Assembly (NCBI GenBank): GCA_018366195.1
Contig: JAGZIN010000001.1
Span: 223,496 to 287,495, forward strand
Source: Butyricicoccus pullicaecorum
GTDB lineage: Bacteria > Bacillota > Clostridia > Oscillospirales > Butyricicoccaceae
Length of the DNA: 64,000 bases
Direction of reading: 5' to 3'
In this document: positions 44,940 through 54,331 of the stretch, piece after piece
Numbering within the stretch: position 1 is the stretch's first letter
Layout: each line of letters opens with the position of its first letter
Position numbers and translations under genes: made by a program
The notes under the pieces: model-generated
Database searches by the model: none
What the model was told of the DNA's origin: nothing
The model's input: only the letters and a program-made list of their open reading frames with translations

Positions 44940-46289
44940 CTATGAATTTGACTGAGTTTGATGCGGGGGCTTTGTGATGAGATATTCGATGATACAGAAT
45001 ACCAGCATAAAAATGGCGGCGAAGGCGGTTGCCATACCGATTTGGAACAAAGAGGCATTTGGAAGGCTGCTGGCATAGTAGGCATAGGGAATTCGAACCA
45101 GCAATGCAGCCGCTGCACCGCGCAGCAGAACGGGCGTGGTTTTTTCGATTCCGTTAAAATATCCGTCAAAACAAAAGGAAATAGACAGGACAAAGCACTC
45201 AATAGAGGTTGCCTGCAAGAACTCAGCAGATGCAGCAATCACTTCTGTGTTTGTGGTAAAAAGCATAGACATAAGCTCGCCGTGGAAGAAAGAGAGATAG
45301 GACATAAGGCTTCCGATGGCAGAGGCGCTGACAATCCCGACCCAAAGACATTTCTTTGCGCGTTCCGGCTGATTTGCTCCCATATTTTGCGCTGTAAATG
45401 CAGAAATAGAGGACATATATGCCGTTGGAATCAGCAGAATGAACATCACAAGCTTTTCTGCAATGCCAACTCCAGAAGAGGCAACCTCACCAAATACGTT
45501 CACAAATCCCAGAATCACCAGATAAGAGATTTCTGTGCACATACGCAGCAGGGCAACGGGCAGTCCAAGGCGTATCACCGCTTGGGCGAGCTTGCGGTCA
45601 TAGCGCATATTGGCTCTTGTGATGGAAAAAGGCAGCTTTTTTTTCATCATCAAAAGGCAAAAAAGAACGCTGACTGCCTGTGCCAGAATGGTTGCAATCG
45701 CTGCACCAGTGCTTCCCATGTGCAGCAGGTCGATGAGGAGATAATCGCCAATGATATTGGTGATACACGCCACCCCAACAAATAAAAGCGGTGTTTGGGA
45801 GTCTCCCAATCCGCAGAAAATACCATTGAGCACGTTGAAACTGACCACAAACAGGGTGCCAAAGCCGCAAATGAGAAGATAGGAAACGGTTTTGTCATAA
45901 GCAGCTGGCGGCGCATGGAGCAGAGAGGCAAGAGGGGCTGCCGATGCCAGCAGGAGAACTGTCATGAAAATCCCCATGACAGAAAAAATCCAGATGCTGG
46001 TACCGATGAGATTGGCACTTTTATGATAATCCTGTTGACCGACCGAGCGGCCGAGCAGAATGGTGATGCCCATGGACAGTCCGGTGACAATACCGTTGAC
46101 AATCAGCATGGTTTGACTGCCCGTGGACACCGCCGAGATATCTGCACTTGATGCAAACTGACTGACCATCAAAAGGTCAACAGCCCCATACAGTGCCTGT
46201 AAAATCAAAGACAATAGAATGGGCAGAGAAAATTTGGTCAGAGCGGGGAATATGCTCCCCTCTAAGATTGGATTTTTGATGGCTGTCAT
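44940..46289 (-). CDS. MATE family efflux transporter
   Basis: A 449-residue membrane protein with about 12 hydrophobic segments in two halves, each with MATE-type features: FSLPILLSLILQALYGAVDLLMVSQFAS at the start, MLIVNGIVTGLSMGITILLGRSVGQQ, and in the second half GVGIAEKLVMFILLIPTAYMSSISAFTAQNMGANQPERA. MATE proteins export drugs or metabolites using a sodium or proton gradient. It starts inside the stop of the MarR gene (ATGA), so the two are one operon and MarR is the likely local regulator. Substrate unknown. Confidence 0.92.
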   Translation of the reverse strand: MTAIKNPILEGSIFPALTKFSLPILLSLILQALYGAVDLLMVSQFASSADISAVSTGSQTMLIVNGIVTGLSMGITILLGRSVGQQDYHKSANLIGTSIWIFSVMGIFMTVLLLASAAPLASLLHAPPAAYDKTVSYLLICGFGTLFVVSFNVLNGIFCGLGDSQTPLLFVGVACITNIIGDYLLIDLLHMGSTGAAIATILAQAVSVLFCLLMMKKKLPFSITRANMRYDRKLAQAVIRLGLPVALLRMCTEISYLVILGFVNVFGEVASSGVGIAEKLVMFILLIPTAYMSSISAFTAQNMGANQPERAKKCLWVGIVSASAIGSLMSYLSFFHGELMSMLFTTNTEVIAASAEFLQATSIECFVLSISFCFDGYFNGIEKTTPVLLRGAAAALLVRIPYAYYASSLPNASLFQIGMATAFAAIFMLVFCIIEYLITKPPHQTQSNS

Positions 46290-46735
46290 GTTTCCCTCGC
46301 GGAATTGGCTTCCTCGTAGTTGATGGTGGTCAGGATTTGCAGCATCTCACAAAATGTTTGAATTTCTGCCTCGGTATATCGCTCCGTGATGGTTTTGACT
46401 GCCAAATCATCTTGCTTTCGATAGACACGGTATTGTGGAACGGCATCTTCGTTGACAGACAAAAAGTATTGGCGTCCGTCCTGTGGGTCGGGAGTTTTGG
46501 TCAGCAGTCCCTGTTCCAGCAGTTCGTGAACTTTTTTGGTCACGCCCGGACGAGATACACAAAGAAGGTCAGCCAATCGGGAAGCCGTGCAGGTTCCCTG
46601 CATGGAATAAATGATTTCCAAATACAAAAGGCTGTTATAGGTGACTGTGGGATGAGAAAACGGTCGGTTCATCAGCTGCAAATCACACAGGGCATGGCTG
46701 TAATAAAATGCGCTCAGGGAATCCCTTAAATTCAT
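46286..46735 (-). CDS. MarR-family transcriptional regulator
   Basis: The 149-residue protein shows a MarR winged helix: TASRLADLLCVSRPGVTKKVHELLEQGLLTKTPDPQDGRQYFLSVNE, with the D-x-R wing turn. It overlaps the MATE gene by four bases, the common repressor-efflux pump arrangement, and probably represses its own operon until a ligand binds. The 46736-46910 gap to the divergent LysR gene must contain both promoters; I see no clear operator. Confidence 0.9.
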   Translation of the reverse strand: MNLRDSLSAFYYSHALCDLQLMNRPFSHPTVTYNSLLYLEIIYSMQGTCTASRLADLLCVSRPGVTKKVHELLEQGLLTKTPDPQDGRQYFLSVNEDAVPQYRVYRKQDDLAVKTITERYTEAEIQTFCEMLQILTTINYEEANSARET

Positions 46736-46910
46736 AAGCCTACTCCTTTTGTTAACCTAATATAATTATTGTAAGGAAATGATATAGGATTGTCAAGGAG
46801 AGTGTGCCTGCTGTGAAAAGTGTGTCTTGCTGTTTGCTGGCGTGTGTAGTATAGTGATGTGAGATATTCTGTCACAAGACGCATAGAAAGGTCTATTCGA
46901 GAGGTGTATT

Positions 46911-47807
46911 ATGACGTTACATCATTTGAGGGTTTTTGCCATGGTCTGTCAGTGCAAGACGATGCACGCAGCAGCGGAACAGCTCAGTCTGTCCCAGCCA
47001 GCGATTTCCAAAATCATTGCCGATTTGGAAAAATATTATGGGATTCAGCTGTTTGAGCGCATCAATCATAGATTGTATGTCACAGCCATGGGACAAACCG
47101 TGTATGGGTATGCGCTGCAAATCTTGGAAATGGTTCAGCACATGGAGGACGAAATCCGGATACAGGGGAAACATGGTCATATCCGAATTGGTGCATCGGT
47201 CAGCGTAGGAACCTGCCTTTTGCCGCCGCTGATTCAGCAATTACAGCACAATGAAATCACCTATGAAGTGACAATCCATAATACCAGTAAAATGGAACAG
47301 ATGGTCAACGAATACCTGCTGGATTTGGCTTTGGTGGAGGGACAGGTGGACAATCCCAATTTGATTGCAAAGCCTGTATGGGAAGATGAATTGGTGCTGG
47401 TTGTGCGGGCAGAACACCCCTTAGCACATCAGAAAAAAGTGGTGTATACAGATTTGGAGCAATATCCATTCATTACGCGGGAAGATGGAAGCAGCCAGCG
47501 CAATCAGTTGGAGCTGCACTTGCAGCAGGAAGGCGTACACCTGACAAGCAACTATTCCTGCAGCAGCGTAGAAGCAATCAAACAGGCGCTTTTGTACACC
47601 GATGGCATTGCAGTGCTGTCTCGCATGATGATTGCTGAAGAAATCAAAAAGGGAGTATTGGCAATACTCCCTTTCACAGATATGCAGTTTAAGCGCTCCA
47701 TTCGTTTGATTTACCATAAGAACAAATATATTTCCACGGCAATGAAAGTATTTTTTGCGGCTTTAGAGCAAAAGATAGAGCAGTGTGCCGACCACACCGC
47801 TTCCTAA
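46911..47807 (+). CDS. LysR-family transcriptional regulator
   Basis: The 298-residue protein has the LysR N-terminal helix-turn-helix (MTLHHLRVFAMVCQCKTMHAAAEQLSLSQPAISKIIADLEKYYGIQLFER) and a periplasmic-binding-like effector domain from about residue 90. It converges with, and overlaps by 45 bases, the gene for a chromate transporter subunit. LysR genes frequently accompany chromate transporter pairs, so it may regulate them, although the usual divergent layout is absent here. Confidence 0.92.
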   Translation: MTLHHLRVFAMVCQCKTMHAAAEQLSLSQPAISKIIADLEKYYGIQLFERINHRLYVTAMGQTVYGYALQILEMVQHMEDEIRIQGKHGHIRIGASVSVGTCLLPPLIQQLQHNEITYEVTIHNTSKMEQMVNEYLLDLALVEGQVDNPNLIAKPVWEDELVLVVRAEHPLAHQKKVVYTDLEQYPFITREDGSSQRNQLELHLQQEGVHLTSNYSCSSVEAIKQALLYTDGIAVLSRMMIAEEIKKGVLAILPFTDMQFKRSIRLIYHKNKYISTAMKVFFAALEQKIEQCADHTAS

Positions 47808-48317
47808 AATAATAGAAATCGGGTTTGCGTGAAATTTTCGCAAAAGATACAGACTGACAGCAAACAGCAGAACTTCAATGGATTGGATCTGAGAAACGGA
47901 AATGATGCCGTCCTGAAAGATGCCGATGGTCAAAATGGAAAGTCCGGCAGAGGCGATGAGGGAGACAACAGCAGGACGGAGTGCTGCCAATACGGTTTGA
48001 ATTCCGTTAAAATTTCGATACTTGTAGTAAAAGTGCGCCAAAGTCAGGCAGATGATAAAGGACGGAATGATACAGCCAATGCTGCAAATCAGCACCCCCC
48101 AAATCCCGCCAAGCTGCATTCCCACAAAGGTAGAGGAGTTGATGGAGATAGGTCCGGGAGTCATTTCTGCAATGGTGATGAGGTCACTGAACTGCTCCAG
48201 TGTCATTAGTTCATGCACATTGACGATTTGGTCCTGAATCAACGGAATGGCAGCATAGCCGCCGCCGACACTGAACAGTCCAACCTGAATAAAGGATAGA
48301 AATAAAGTCCAAATCAT
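47763..48317 (-). CDS. chrA2: Chromate transporter, second subunit
   Basis: A 184-residue, six-segment membrane protein of the short CHR family with the signature FSVGGGYAAIPLIQDQIV near the N terminus and TPGPISINSSTFVGMQLGG. Short CHR proteins work as pairs encoded side by side in opposite membrane topology and export chromate; some act on other anions. It follows the first subunit by one base and its 3' end overlaps the convergent LysR gene. Specificity cannot be read from the sequence. The symbol is descriptive. Confidence 0.88.
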   Translation of the reverse strand: MIWTLFLSFIQVGLFSVGGGYAAIPLIQDQIVNVHELMTLEQFSDLITIAEMTPGPISINSSTFVGMQLGGIWGVLICSIGCIIPSFIICLTLAHFYYKYRNFNGIQTVLAALRPAVVSLIASAGLSILTIGIFQDGIISVSQIQSIEVLLFAVSLYLLRKFHANPISIILGSGVVGTLLYLLL

Positions 48318-48318
48318 G

Positions 48319-48891
48319 TTATGCCTGCTCCTTTCTGCAAGCCAGCACTGCTGTTACGATGCCAATCAAAAGGCAAGTCAGAATGATAAGCATTGCACTG
48401 ACGTGAAAAACCGTTACGGCAACAAAGCATACTGCCATCATGGCAATATAGAACGATTGCTTTGTTTTTAAGATGTTATTTGCAAGGTTCCATGTCACAT
48501 CTATGATGACGGCAGCGACACCCGCACGGGTGACCTGCAGCGCCAGTGCGACAATGGCGTTGGTTCGAAACTGCTCATAGCACAGGCTGATGATAGAAAT
48601 AATCATCATGGGGGGAAGAATGGTACCCAGTACGGCAATCAGGGAACCAGTCAGTCCCGCCATGCGGTAACCGATGATGACCGACGCATTGACTGGCAAA
48701 GGACCGGGAGAGGATTGTGTAATGGCAGTGATATCCAGCATTTCTTCCTCGTCCAGCCATTGCAGCTCATCTACAAATTTTTTTTTCATGAGCGATACAA
48801 TCACGAACCCGCCGCCAAAGGTACAGGCACTTAACACAAACATCGAAATAAATAGTTTCCAAAGGGTTGCAGCAGTCACTTTCTTTTTCAT
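48319..48891 (-). CDS. chrA1: Chromate transporter, first subunit
   Basis: The partner short CHR protein, 190 residues, with CTFGGGFVIVSLMKKKFVDELQW and SSPGPLPVNASVIIGYRMAGL. ATG at 48891 (MKKKVTAATLW) follows AAAAGGAGGTTTCTC; the frame runs further upstream to 48951 without a ribosome binding site. Together with the adjacent second subunit it forms the heterodimeric anion exporter. Confidence 0.88.
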   Translation of the reverse strand: MKKKVTAATLWKLFISMFVLSACTFGGGFVIVSLMKKKFVDELQWLDEEEMLDITAITQSSPGPLPVNASVIIGYRMAGLTGSLIAVLGTILPPMMIISIISLCYEQFRTNAIVALALQVTRAGVAAVIIDVTWNLANNILKTKQSFYIAMMAVCFVAVTVFHVSAMLIILTCLLIGIVTAVLACRKEQA

Positions 48892-49111
48892 GAGAAACCT
48901 CCTTTTGTATGGTCTTAGCATACTACAATTCATCAGATAAATAAAATACATTTATTTGATGATTTTGATAATAAAAAGTTATCAGAATACTTTGACACCG
49001 AAAAAGGAGCCGACAGAGCAAATGATTTGTAACCAAATGTTTGCTTGTAGGCGGACTGTGAAGCGTGCTATGATAATGCACAGCAAGAAAACCAGATAGG
49101 AGCATATCAAG

Positions 49112-49993
49112 ATGAAGAAAATCATTGCAGTTTGTCTTACCGCCGCTTTGCTGCTCGCAGGGTGCGGCAAGGCATCAGAGCAGACGGCTCAGGAACCAAA
49201 ACAGGAAATGGTTTATTCCAATTTGGCAGACGAAGCGTCTCAGCAGGAAGTAACAGCGTGTCTCATGGAGCACGGGGTTTCTCAGGGGCAGGTACAGACC
49301 TTTTTGGATTGGGTCAAGGATTTCAATGACCGTGTCAGCGAAGGAGAATTGATAGGGGAGTTTCAACCCATGGAACCAACAGGTGTTTCGTATGAAACGC
49401 TCTATGTGGAGAGTAAAGGGCTAGACCAAGCCCCATCTCAAACGATGTCGGAAACAGAACCGGAGGAGATTGCACCAGAGGCGAATTGCCGCTTGACCAG
49501 TTATCTTTTGATGAAGCCTTGGATTCAGACCAATGGAACGCAGCTGGAGCATGATACGATTCTCATGTTTGACATCGAAGCGATTGATACGTATGCGCCA
49601 TTTCACATGGAGGAAGCAGAGCGCAGCAATTTTATCTCCCTCTTTCACTGGATACCGCTGGAAGGTGCAGACACATTGGAAGCGCATATTGCAAAGATTC
49701 AGCAGGCTTGGCAGGAACGCGAAATCCAGATTACCGGAGATGGTGTTTCTCTCATCAATGTTTATTTGCATAATTCTTTTGATGACACACGGTTTGTGGG
49801 GCATACAGGTGTCCTATTGGAAACATCGGAGGGCTTGCTGTTCGTAGAAAAGTATGGACCTGCCTACCCTTTTCAGGCAACAAAGTTCCAGAATCGGGAA
49901 GAACTGAAAACATATTTGCTTGCAAGACCGGATTTGTATGGAGATGAAACAGAGCTGAAACCCATTGTCATGGAAAATGGTAGGGTCATATAA
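49112..49993 (+). CDS. DUF4300-like lipoprotein
   Basis: The 293-residue protein has a lipoprotein signal: MKKIIAVCLTAALLLAGCG with the lipobox LLAGC, so Cys18 would be lipidated and the protein anchored outside the membrane. The mature part starts with an acidic linker and then YSNLADEASQQEVTACLMEHGVSQGQV, as in DUF4300 proteins, and later YLHNSFDDTRFVGHTGVLLE. The function of the family is unknown. It is monocistronic, with AGATAGGAGCATATCAAG before the start and a terminator behind. Confidence 0.78.
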   Translation: MKKIIAVCLTAALLLAGCGKASEQTAQEPKQEMVYSNLADEASQQEVTACLMEHGVSQGQVQTFLDWVKDFNDRVSEGELIGEFQPMEPTGVSYETLYVESKGLDQAPSQTMSETEPEEIAPEANCRLTSYLLMKPWIQTNGTQLEHDTILMFDIEAIDTYAPFHMEEAERSNFISLFHWIPLEGADTLEAHIAKIQQAWQEREIQITGDGVSLINVYLHNSFDDTRFVGHTGVLLETSEGLLFVEKYGPAYPFQATKFQNREELKTYLLARPDLYGDETELKPIVMENGRVI

Positions 49994-50056
49994 TTGAAAG
50001 CAATGGAGTGTGTTGAAAAATGGCGGCAGATGTTCGCTAAGATATTCTGAACAAAG

Positions 50057-50093
50057 AATGCCCGAAACCGTGTGCGCGGTTTCGGGCATTTTG
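50057..50093 (+). terminator. Terminator after the lipoprotein gene
   Basis: A 14-bp stem, AATGCCCGAAACCG pairing with CGGTTTCGGGCATT, with a six-base loop and a short T stretch. It could also serve the convergent dehydrogenase operon. Confidence 0.85.
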
Positions 50094-50169
50094 CTGTGTA
50101 AAAAGTCACGGATATGCCGCGGCTTTTATAGGATTTTGTACGTGCTGTGCCGGCGAAATGCTTGACTGC

Positions 50170-51078
50170 TTAGCAGTCTGATGGTGCCAATGCAGAACGG
50201 AGATTCGCAAGCACTTTTTGGCTTAAAAGTGCATACGCCTGTCGGGTAAGACCCGCAGAATGATTGGAACAGAAAATTTGCCGGTGACCTTCTAACCTTC
50301 CGTCCGGGTCACCAATTGCGCTCTTGGTGTCACAGATCAAGTAGTTTTTGGGGCTGCTGTCCAGCCAGTCCTGTAAGTCCTCACACTGAAAGGCAGGTCC
50401 AATGGAGGTATTACACAACAGCTTTCCCTTTCCTAAGGCTTGGAACTCCTCCTTGCCAAGCAGCAAAACATTTTTATTGAGACAACAGAATACCGCATCG
50501 CAATCATTCAACAGTGTGTGCAGCGGCAGATAGCGGATACCCGCCGCCTCGTGTTCGGGCTTGCGGCTGCGGCTAAAGTAGGAAACCTCAGCGCCCATAA
50601 AGTGAAGCGCTTCGGCAAGCATGCCGCCGGATACACCCAGACCGATGATGCCAGTTTTCAGACCGGTAATTTCTATGGGCATTTCTTGTAAGAGCGGACG
50701 GTCATAACCGTGCAGAAAACGAATCAGCTCGGACAGCACAAACTCCACCACGCCGCGGTCTCCGTAATCTCGGATTCCTGTTACGGTGATTCCATGCTGC
50801 TCTGCCCATGCAATATCGACATTGGCGCTTTCCTTCGAATAGAGGGAGCAGCACATGCCTACATAACGGATATTGGGACAGGATTCAAACACCTGCCGGT
50901 CGATTCGTGAGGTGTAGCTGAGGAGAACCGCATCTGCATTGCCGATGCGGCGAATGATTTCCGCATTGTCTGCGGGAATATCGTCGAATGAAATGACCTC
51001 GTGGGCATAGTGATGCAGTTCTTCTTGGGCGCAGGAAACCAGATGAACTGGCTCGATACATACCAATTTTTGAAACAT
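50170..51078 (-). CDS. D-2-hydroxyacid dehydrogenase family protein
   Basis: An NAD(P)-dependent oxidoreductase of the D-isomer 2-hydroxyacid dehydrogenase superfamily, 302 residues: NAD-binding loop GIIGLGVSGGMLAEAL (about 145-160), the LLCNTSIGPAFQCEDL segment and a late His in NHSAGLTRQAY. The substrate-binding half is less typical, so the true substrate (a 2-hydroxy or 2-keto acid) is open. It is 12 bases downstream of the aspartate-dehydrogenase-like gene and co-transcribed with it. Confidence 0.82.
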   Translation of the reverse strand: MFQKLVCIEPVHLVSCAQEELHHYAHEVISFDDIPADNAEIIRRIGNADAVLLSYTSRIDRQVFESCPNIRYVGMCCSLYSKESANVDIAWAEQHGITVTGIRDYGDRGVVEFVLSELIRFLHGYDRPLLQEMPIEITGLKTGIIGLGVSGGMLAEALHFMGAEVSYFSRSRKPEHEAAGIRYLPLHTLLNDCDAVFCCLNKNVLLLGKEEFQALGKGKLLCNTSIGPAFQCEDLQDWLDSSPKNYLICDTKSAIGDPDGRLEGHRQIFCSNHSAGLTRQAYALLSQKVLANLRSALAPSDC

Positions 51079-51090
51079 GGAAATGCCTCC

Positions 51091-51870
51091 TTAAAATACA
51101 ATGGGGGAAACAATGTTTTGCAGAACTGCCACCACACTCCAGCCTGCTATGGCGCTGGTGCTCGAGTAAATATCTACGACCGCCCGCACGCCTTCGATTT
51201 CGACAGTAATTTTGTGGTCATCTCCCACAAACGCGGGGACGCTGGTAATATGAACTTCGGTGTTTTCCGGTCCGGTCGTGGCGAGAGAGGCTGCTACGGC
51301 TACATTGACCTTGGTTGGCAGCAGGGCAATGGCGTCCTTTGCACTGCCTGCAAAAACTTCGGTTTCCTGCGTATCCAGCTGTTCCGAGAACAGCGGAGTA
51401 CCCTGAAGCGATGCAGGTCCTTTGTGGGTTTCGATTCCGGAGACCGCCTTGCCCATAAGAGATACCGTCCGCAGAACATCGAAGCCGCCTACCGCGCCGG
51501 AGGCAATATAGACACGGGTACCATGCGCAGCAGCGGTCTTTTTTACCTGCTCATAAAAATCGGTATCTGCAAAGGCACCAATGGAGAGCACGATGAGATT
51601 GGAGCCTGCGGAAAGCGCTTTGACGGCAATTTCGCGAACCGCTGCACCGGAAGCTGCCTCTGCGATGTAATCTGGGCGCAGAGATAACAGCTCGTCGCTG
51701 GAGAAACAAGCCTTGCAGCCATATTTTTGTGCCATTTCCTGTGTTGTGACAGGATTGCGGCCGGAAATGCCGACCAGTTCGTATTCTGGAAGCAGACCAT
51801 TGTGCATAGCTTCTGCAATGATGCCGCTCAAAAATCCGCTTCCCAAAAGACCAAGTTTTCGTTTTTTCAT
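51091..51870 (-). CDS. nadX: Aspartate dehydrogenase-like protein
   Basis: The 259-residue product has a Rossmann start (KLGLLGSGFLSGIIAEAM), the EAASGAAVREIAVKAL and LIVLSIGAFAD segments and TEVHITSVPAFVGDDHKI, the pattern of the DUF108/aspartate dehydrogenase family, which oxidises L-aspartate to iminoaspartate, feeding NAD synthesis, or works in reductive amination. No nadA or nadC is nearby; instead the gene is paired with a 2-hydroxyacid dehydrogenase, so another amino or keto acid may be the substrate. ATG at 51870 follows GGAGGGATTTGTT. The symbol is tentative. Confidence 0.75.
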   Translation of the reverse strand: MKKRKLGLLGSGFLSGIIAEAMHNGLLPEYELVGISGRNPVTTQEMAQKYGCKACFSSDELLSLRPDYIAEAASGAAVREIAVKALSAGSNLIVLSIGAFADTDFYEQVKKTAAAHGTRVYIASGAVGGFDVLRTVSLMGKAVSGIETHKGPASLQGTPLFSEQLDTQETEVFAGSAKDAIALLPTKVNVAVAASLATTGPENTEVHITSVPAFVGDDHKITVEIEGVRAVVDIYSSTSAIAGWSVVAVLQNIVSPIVF

Positions 51871-52038
51871 AACAAATCCCTCCGGGTTTGACATACAGCG
51901 CATCGTGTGTGATGCTCCCTATATCACATTGTACAATAAAGGCATACCAGGTTCAACCGGTGTCGGGAAAATGAGGCAGGTGAGAAGCGTGTGAAATGGG
52001 GGTTGGCAGAGCGGATTCCAGACTGCGTGGGGACACTT

Positions 52039-53085
52039 TCATGTTTCATTGTCGGTTACAAGCGGGAAGGTGACCCGCCAATTCCCCTTGGTGAGCGGGG
52101 TAGAAATCCTGAAATTGGCATATAGCTTGCAGTGGGCAAGCTCTTGTGGGGTGATGGAGAACACCTCCTCGGTATAGCGCACCCGATTGCCGTGGAAATC
52201 TGCTCGAAATCCATAGGTGGCATCGGAGATGATTTGATTGCCCTCTGCATCTATCAAATAAAAGTAGCCATGATGATCATTTTGCAGATGATGTTCCACA
52301 CGGGTTTGAATGTGCAGTTTGCCATCTAAAAATGCAATGCCGGTCAGTGACACCTCGTCAATCGGAAAGTTGAGATTGGGCTGTTCCGGTACAAGTGCAC
52401 GAAAGGAATCCGGCTCATACGCCGAGCCACCCCCGCCGGAAAAATCGAGGTCTTTTTGCCCTTGGAGATGTGTCGGTATGGCTTGTAAATCAATTGGAAT
52501 TTCAATATTATCGTATGGTATGTAGGATAAAAATTCTCGAACCACAAAGGTCACCTTGCTTGCTGGAATCGGCTTTCCGTCCATACGGGATAGCGTAATG
52601 AGAAAGGTTGCGGTCTTGCTTGCTGCATCGTATCCCACACGCTCACAGCGTCCGGTGCTGTCAAATGCCTGATAAATTTCATAGCTGTCATATAAGTCGG
52701 TATTTTCCCGAATCCGGTCGCCCGTTAAGTCCTGCATGGTAATATAAATTTGTACAGTGTCTCCGTTTACATAGGACGATACGACCTCCATACGAATCCC
52801 CTCATCAACCATGCTTTTTTGAATGGGTTGAAAGGATTGTGCAAGCGCTGGAGAAACCAGATACATGAGCTGATAGATGGGCTCGACCGATGCCGCAAGC
52901 GCAGGGAGTGGGAGCGCCAGAAAAAAGATGAGGGCAAGCACTGCGGCTCGGCGATTTCTTCGCAGGAAAACGGCGAGCGAATTGGTTTTCTGTGCCGCTT
53001 CTATGACATTTGTTTGAATCCGTTTCTTTCGTGTATCAGACAGTTCGATTGCTTTGACACAATCCTGCAAACGCTGGTCAATCAT
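52039..53085 (-). CDS. Membrane-anchored anti-sigma-like protein (DUF4179-type)
   Basis: The 348-residue protein has a short cytoplasmic part (about residues 1-45, LQDCVKAIELSDTRKKRIQ), one membrane segment (about 47-66, AAVLALIFFLALPLPALAAS) and a large extracytoplasmic part. This is the layout of DUF4179-type anti-sigma factors. It overlaps the preceding ECF sigma gene by eight bases. The extracellular domain would sense the signal. Family assignment is by layout and context more than by motif. Confidence 0.72.
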   Translation of the reverse strand: MIDQRLQDCVKAIELSDTRKKRIQTNVIEAAQKTNSLAVFLRRNRRAAVLALIFFLALPLPALAASVEPIYQLMYLVSPALAQSFQPIQKSMVDEGIRMEVVSSYVNGDTVQIYITMQDLTGDRIRENTDLYDSYEIYQAFDSTGRCERVGYDAASKTATFLITLSRMDGKPIPASKVTFVVREFLSYIPYDNIEIPIDLQAIPTHLQGQKDLDFSGGGGSAYEPDSFRALVPEQPNLNFPIDEVSLTGIAFLDGKLHIQTRVEHHLQNDHHGYFYLIDAEGNQIISDATYGFRADFHGNRVRYTEEVFSITPQELAHCKLYANFRISTPLTKGNWRVTFPLVTDNET

Positions 53086-53575
53086 ATTCTAAATACTCCC
53101 TTCGATAGACTTCCTCCAGCAGCCTGCGCCCTTTTTGAAGGCGCATCTTGACTGCGGAGTCAGATTTGTGAATGATATCTGCAATCTCTGCAATGCGGTA
53201 CTCCTCGACATAATAAAGCACCATAACGATTCTGAATTTTTCGGGAATTGTCATAAGTGCTTCCAAAATCGCGCTGTCTTCCGGATTGAATACCTGCGCC
53301 TGTACTTCTGAGAGCGGGCAGTGCCGATGATGGAAACAGAATCGCAGATGGTCGCGGCATTTGTTGGAAGCGACTCGAATGAGCCAAGCTTTTTCGTGCT
53401 CAGAACTGTCAAAAACAGGTGCTTTTTGCAGGTATTGGAGTAAGGTGTCCTGCACTGCATCTTCCGCATCGTCTGGGTCCTTGAGCATGACGAGACAGAT
53501 CCGAAATAGTAAATTCCCATATTTTTGCAAAATGCTTTCGACGGCATCAGCGGATTGAGCGGATATGGGAGGCAT
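53078..53575 (-). CDS. ECF-family sigma-70 factor
   Basis: The protein shows sigma region 2 (YGNLLFRICLVMLKDPDDAEDAVQDTLLQYLQ with EKAWLIRVASNKCRDHLR) and region 4 (IPEKFRIVMVLYYVEEYRIAEIADIIHKSDSAVKMRLQKGRRLLEE). ATG at 53575 (MPPISAQ) follows AAAGGGGTTGATAAC and gives 165 residues; the frame continues to 53599. It is translationally coupled to the membrane protein behind it, its probable anti-sigma factor. The target regulon is unknown. Confidence 0.9.
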   Translation of the reverse strand: MPPISAQSADAVESILQKYGNLLFRICLVMLKDPDDAEDAVQDTLLQYLQKAPVFDSSEHEKAWLIRVASNKCRDHLRFCFHHRHCPLSEVQAQVFNPEDSAILEALMTIPEKFRIVMVLYYVEEYRIAEIADIIHKSDSAVKMRLQKGRRLLEEVYRREYLEYD

Positions 53576-53785
53576 GTTATCAACCCCTTTCTCTATCAAT
53601 ACGTTTGAGGAGCGGATTTGGTCAATTTTTCAGGAAAATATTTGGACGAACTTGGATATCGCTGTAAGAGCGGAAAGACTCACTGGAAGCGGGATAGAGA
53701 TTGACACAATATCATATCTATCGTACAATATATCATAGAAGATTATGGGCAGCAAAACAGATTCCGGAAGAAGGGGGGCAGTGCG

Positions 53786-54238
53786 ATGCAAAAAACTACA
53801 TTCTTAAAATTTATTTCTATCATTCAGCGCAATACAGCACGTTATTTTGATTTGGGGTTGGAATCCGATTGTATTGGAAGCGGACAGCAATTCTTTTTAC
53901 TGCGCATTGCAGAAAATCAGGGCATTACGATGTTTGATTTGGCGCAGACCGGAAGTTTTGATAAGGGGACGGTTACAAGGGCGGTGCAAAAGCTGATTGC
54001 GCTCGGATATGTTCGTATGGATGTTGATAAGCGGGACCGCAGAGTGCGGCATCTTTATACCTTGCCAGCGGCTGAAAAGGTTGTGGCACATGTATACGCG
54101 CTGCGTGATGAATGGACACATCGCATCACCAAAAACTTCACTCCGGAAGAGCAGGAAGAAATATTTGTTTTCTTACATAAAATCGCAAATAATTCTGAAC
54201 AGGAAATTGCCATGGAAATCGAACAGGACAAGAAATGA
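53786..54238 (+). CDS. MarR-family transcriptional regulator
   Basis: A 150-residue winged-helix protein: QQFFLLRIAENQGITMFDLAQTGSFDKGTVTRAVQKLIALGYVRMDVDKRDRRVRHLYTL, with the DxRxxR wing. ATG at 53786 follows AGAAGGGGGGCAGTGCG. It stands alone between the divergent ECF operon and the convergent polyamine operon, with a terminator behind. No regulated partner is adjacent on the same strand. Confidence 0.9.
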   Translation: MQKTTFLKFISIIQRNTARYFDLGLESDCIGSGQQFFLLRIAENQGITMFDLAQTGSFDKGTVTRAVQKLIALGYVRMDVDKRDRRVRHLYTLPAAEKVVAHVYALRDEWTHRITKNFTPEEQEEIFVFLHKIANNSEQEIAMEIEQDKK

Positions 54239-54270
54239 TGAAGCCGCTTAGAATGCTGGCTTGGATATGG

Positions 54271-54318
54271 AAAAACACCGTTTCAAAACATATCATGCTT
54301 TGAAACGGTGTTTTTTTC
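54271..54318. terminator. Bidirectional terminator between MarR and the polyamine operon
   Basis: AAAAACACCGTTTCAAA pairs with TTTGAAACGGTGTTTTT around a short loop with T residues on both strands' 3' sides. It ends both the MarR gene and the polyamine operon. Confidence 0.9.
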
Positions 54319-54331
54319 TTTCTCGGATTGA

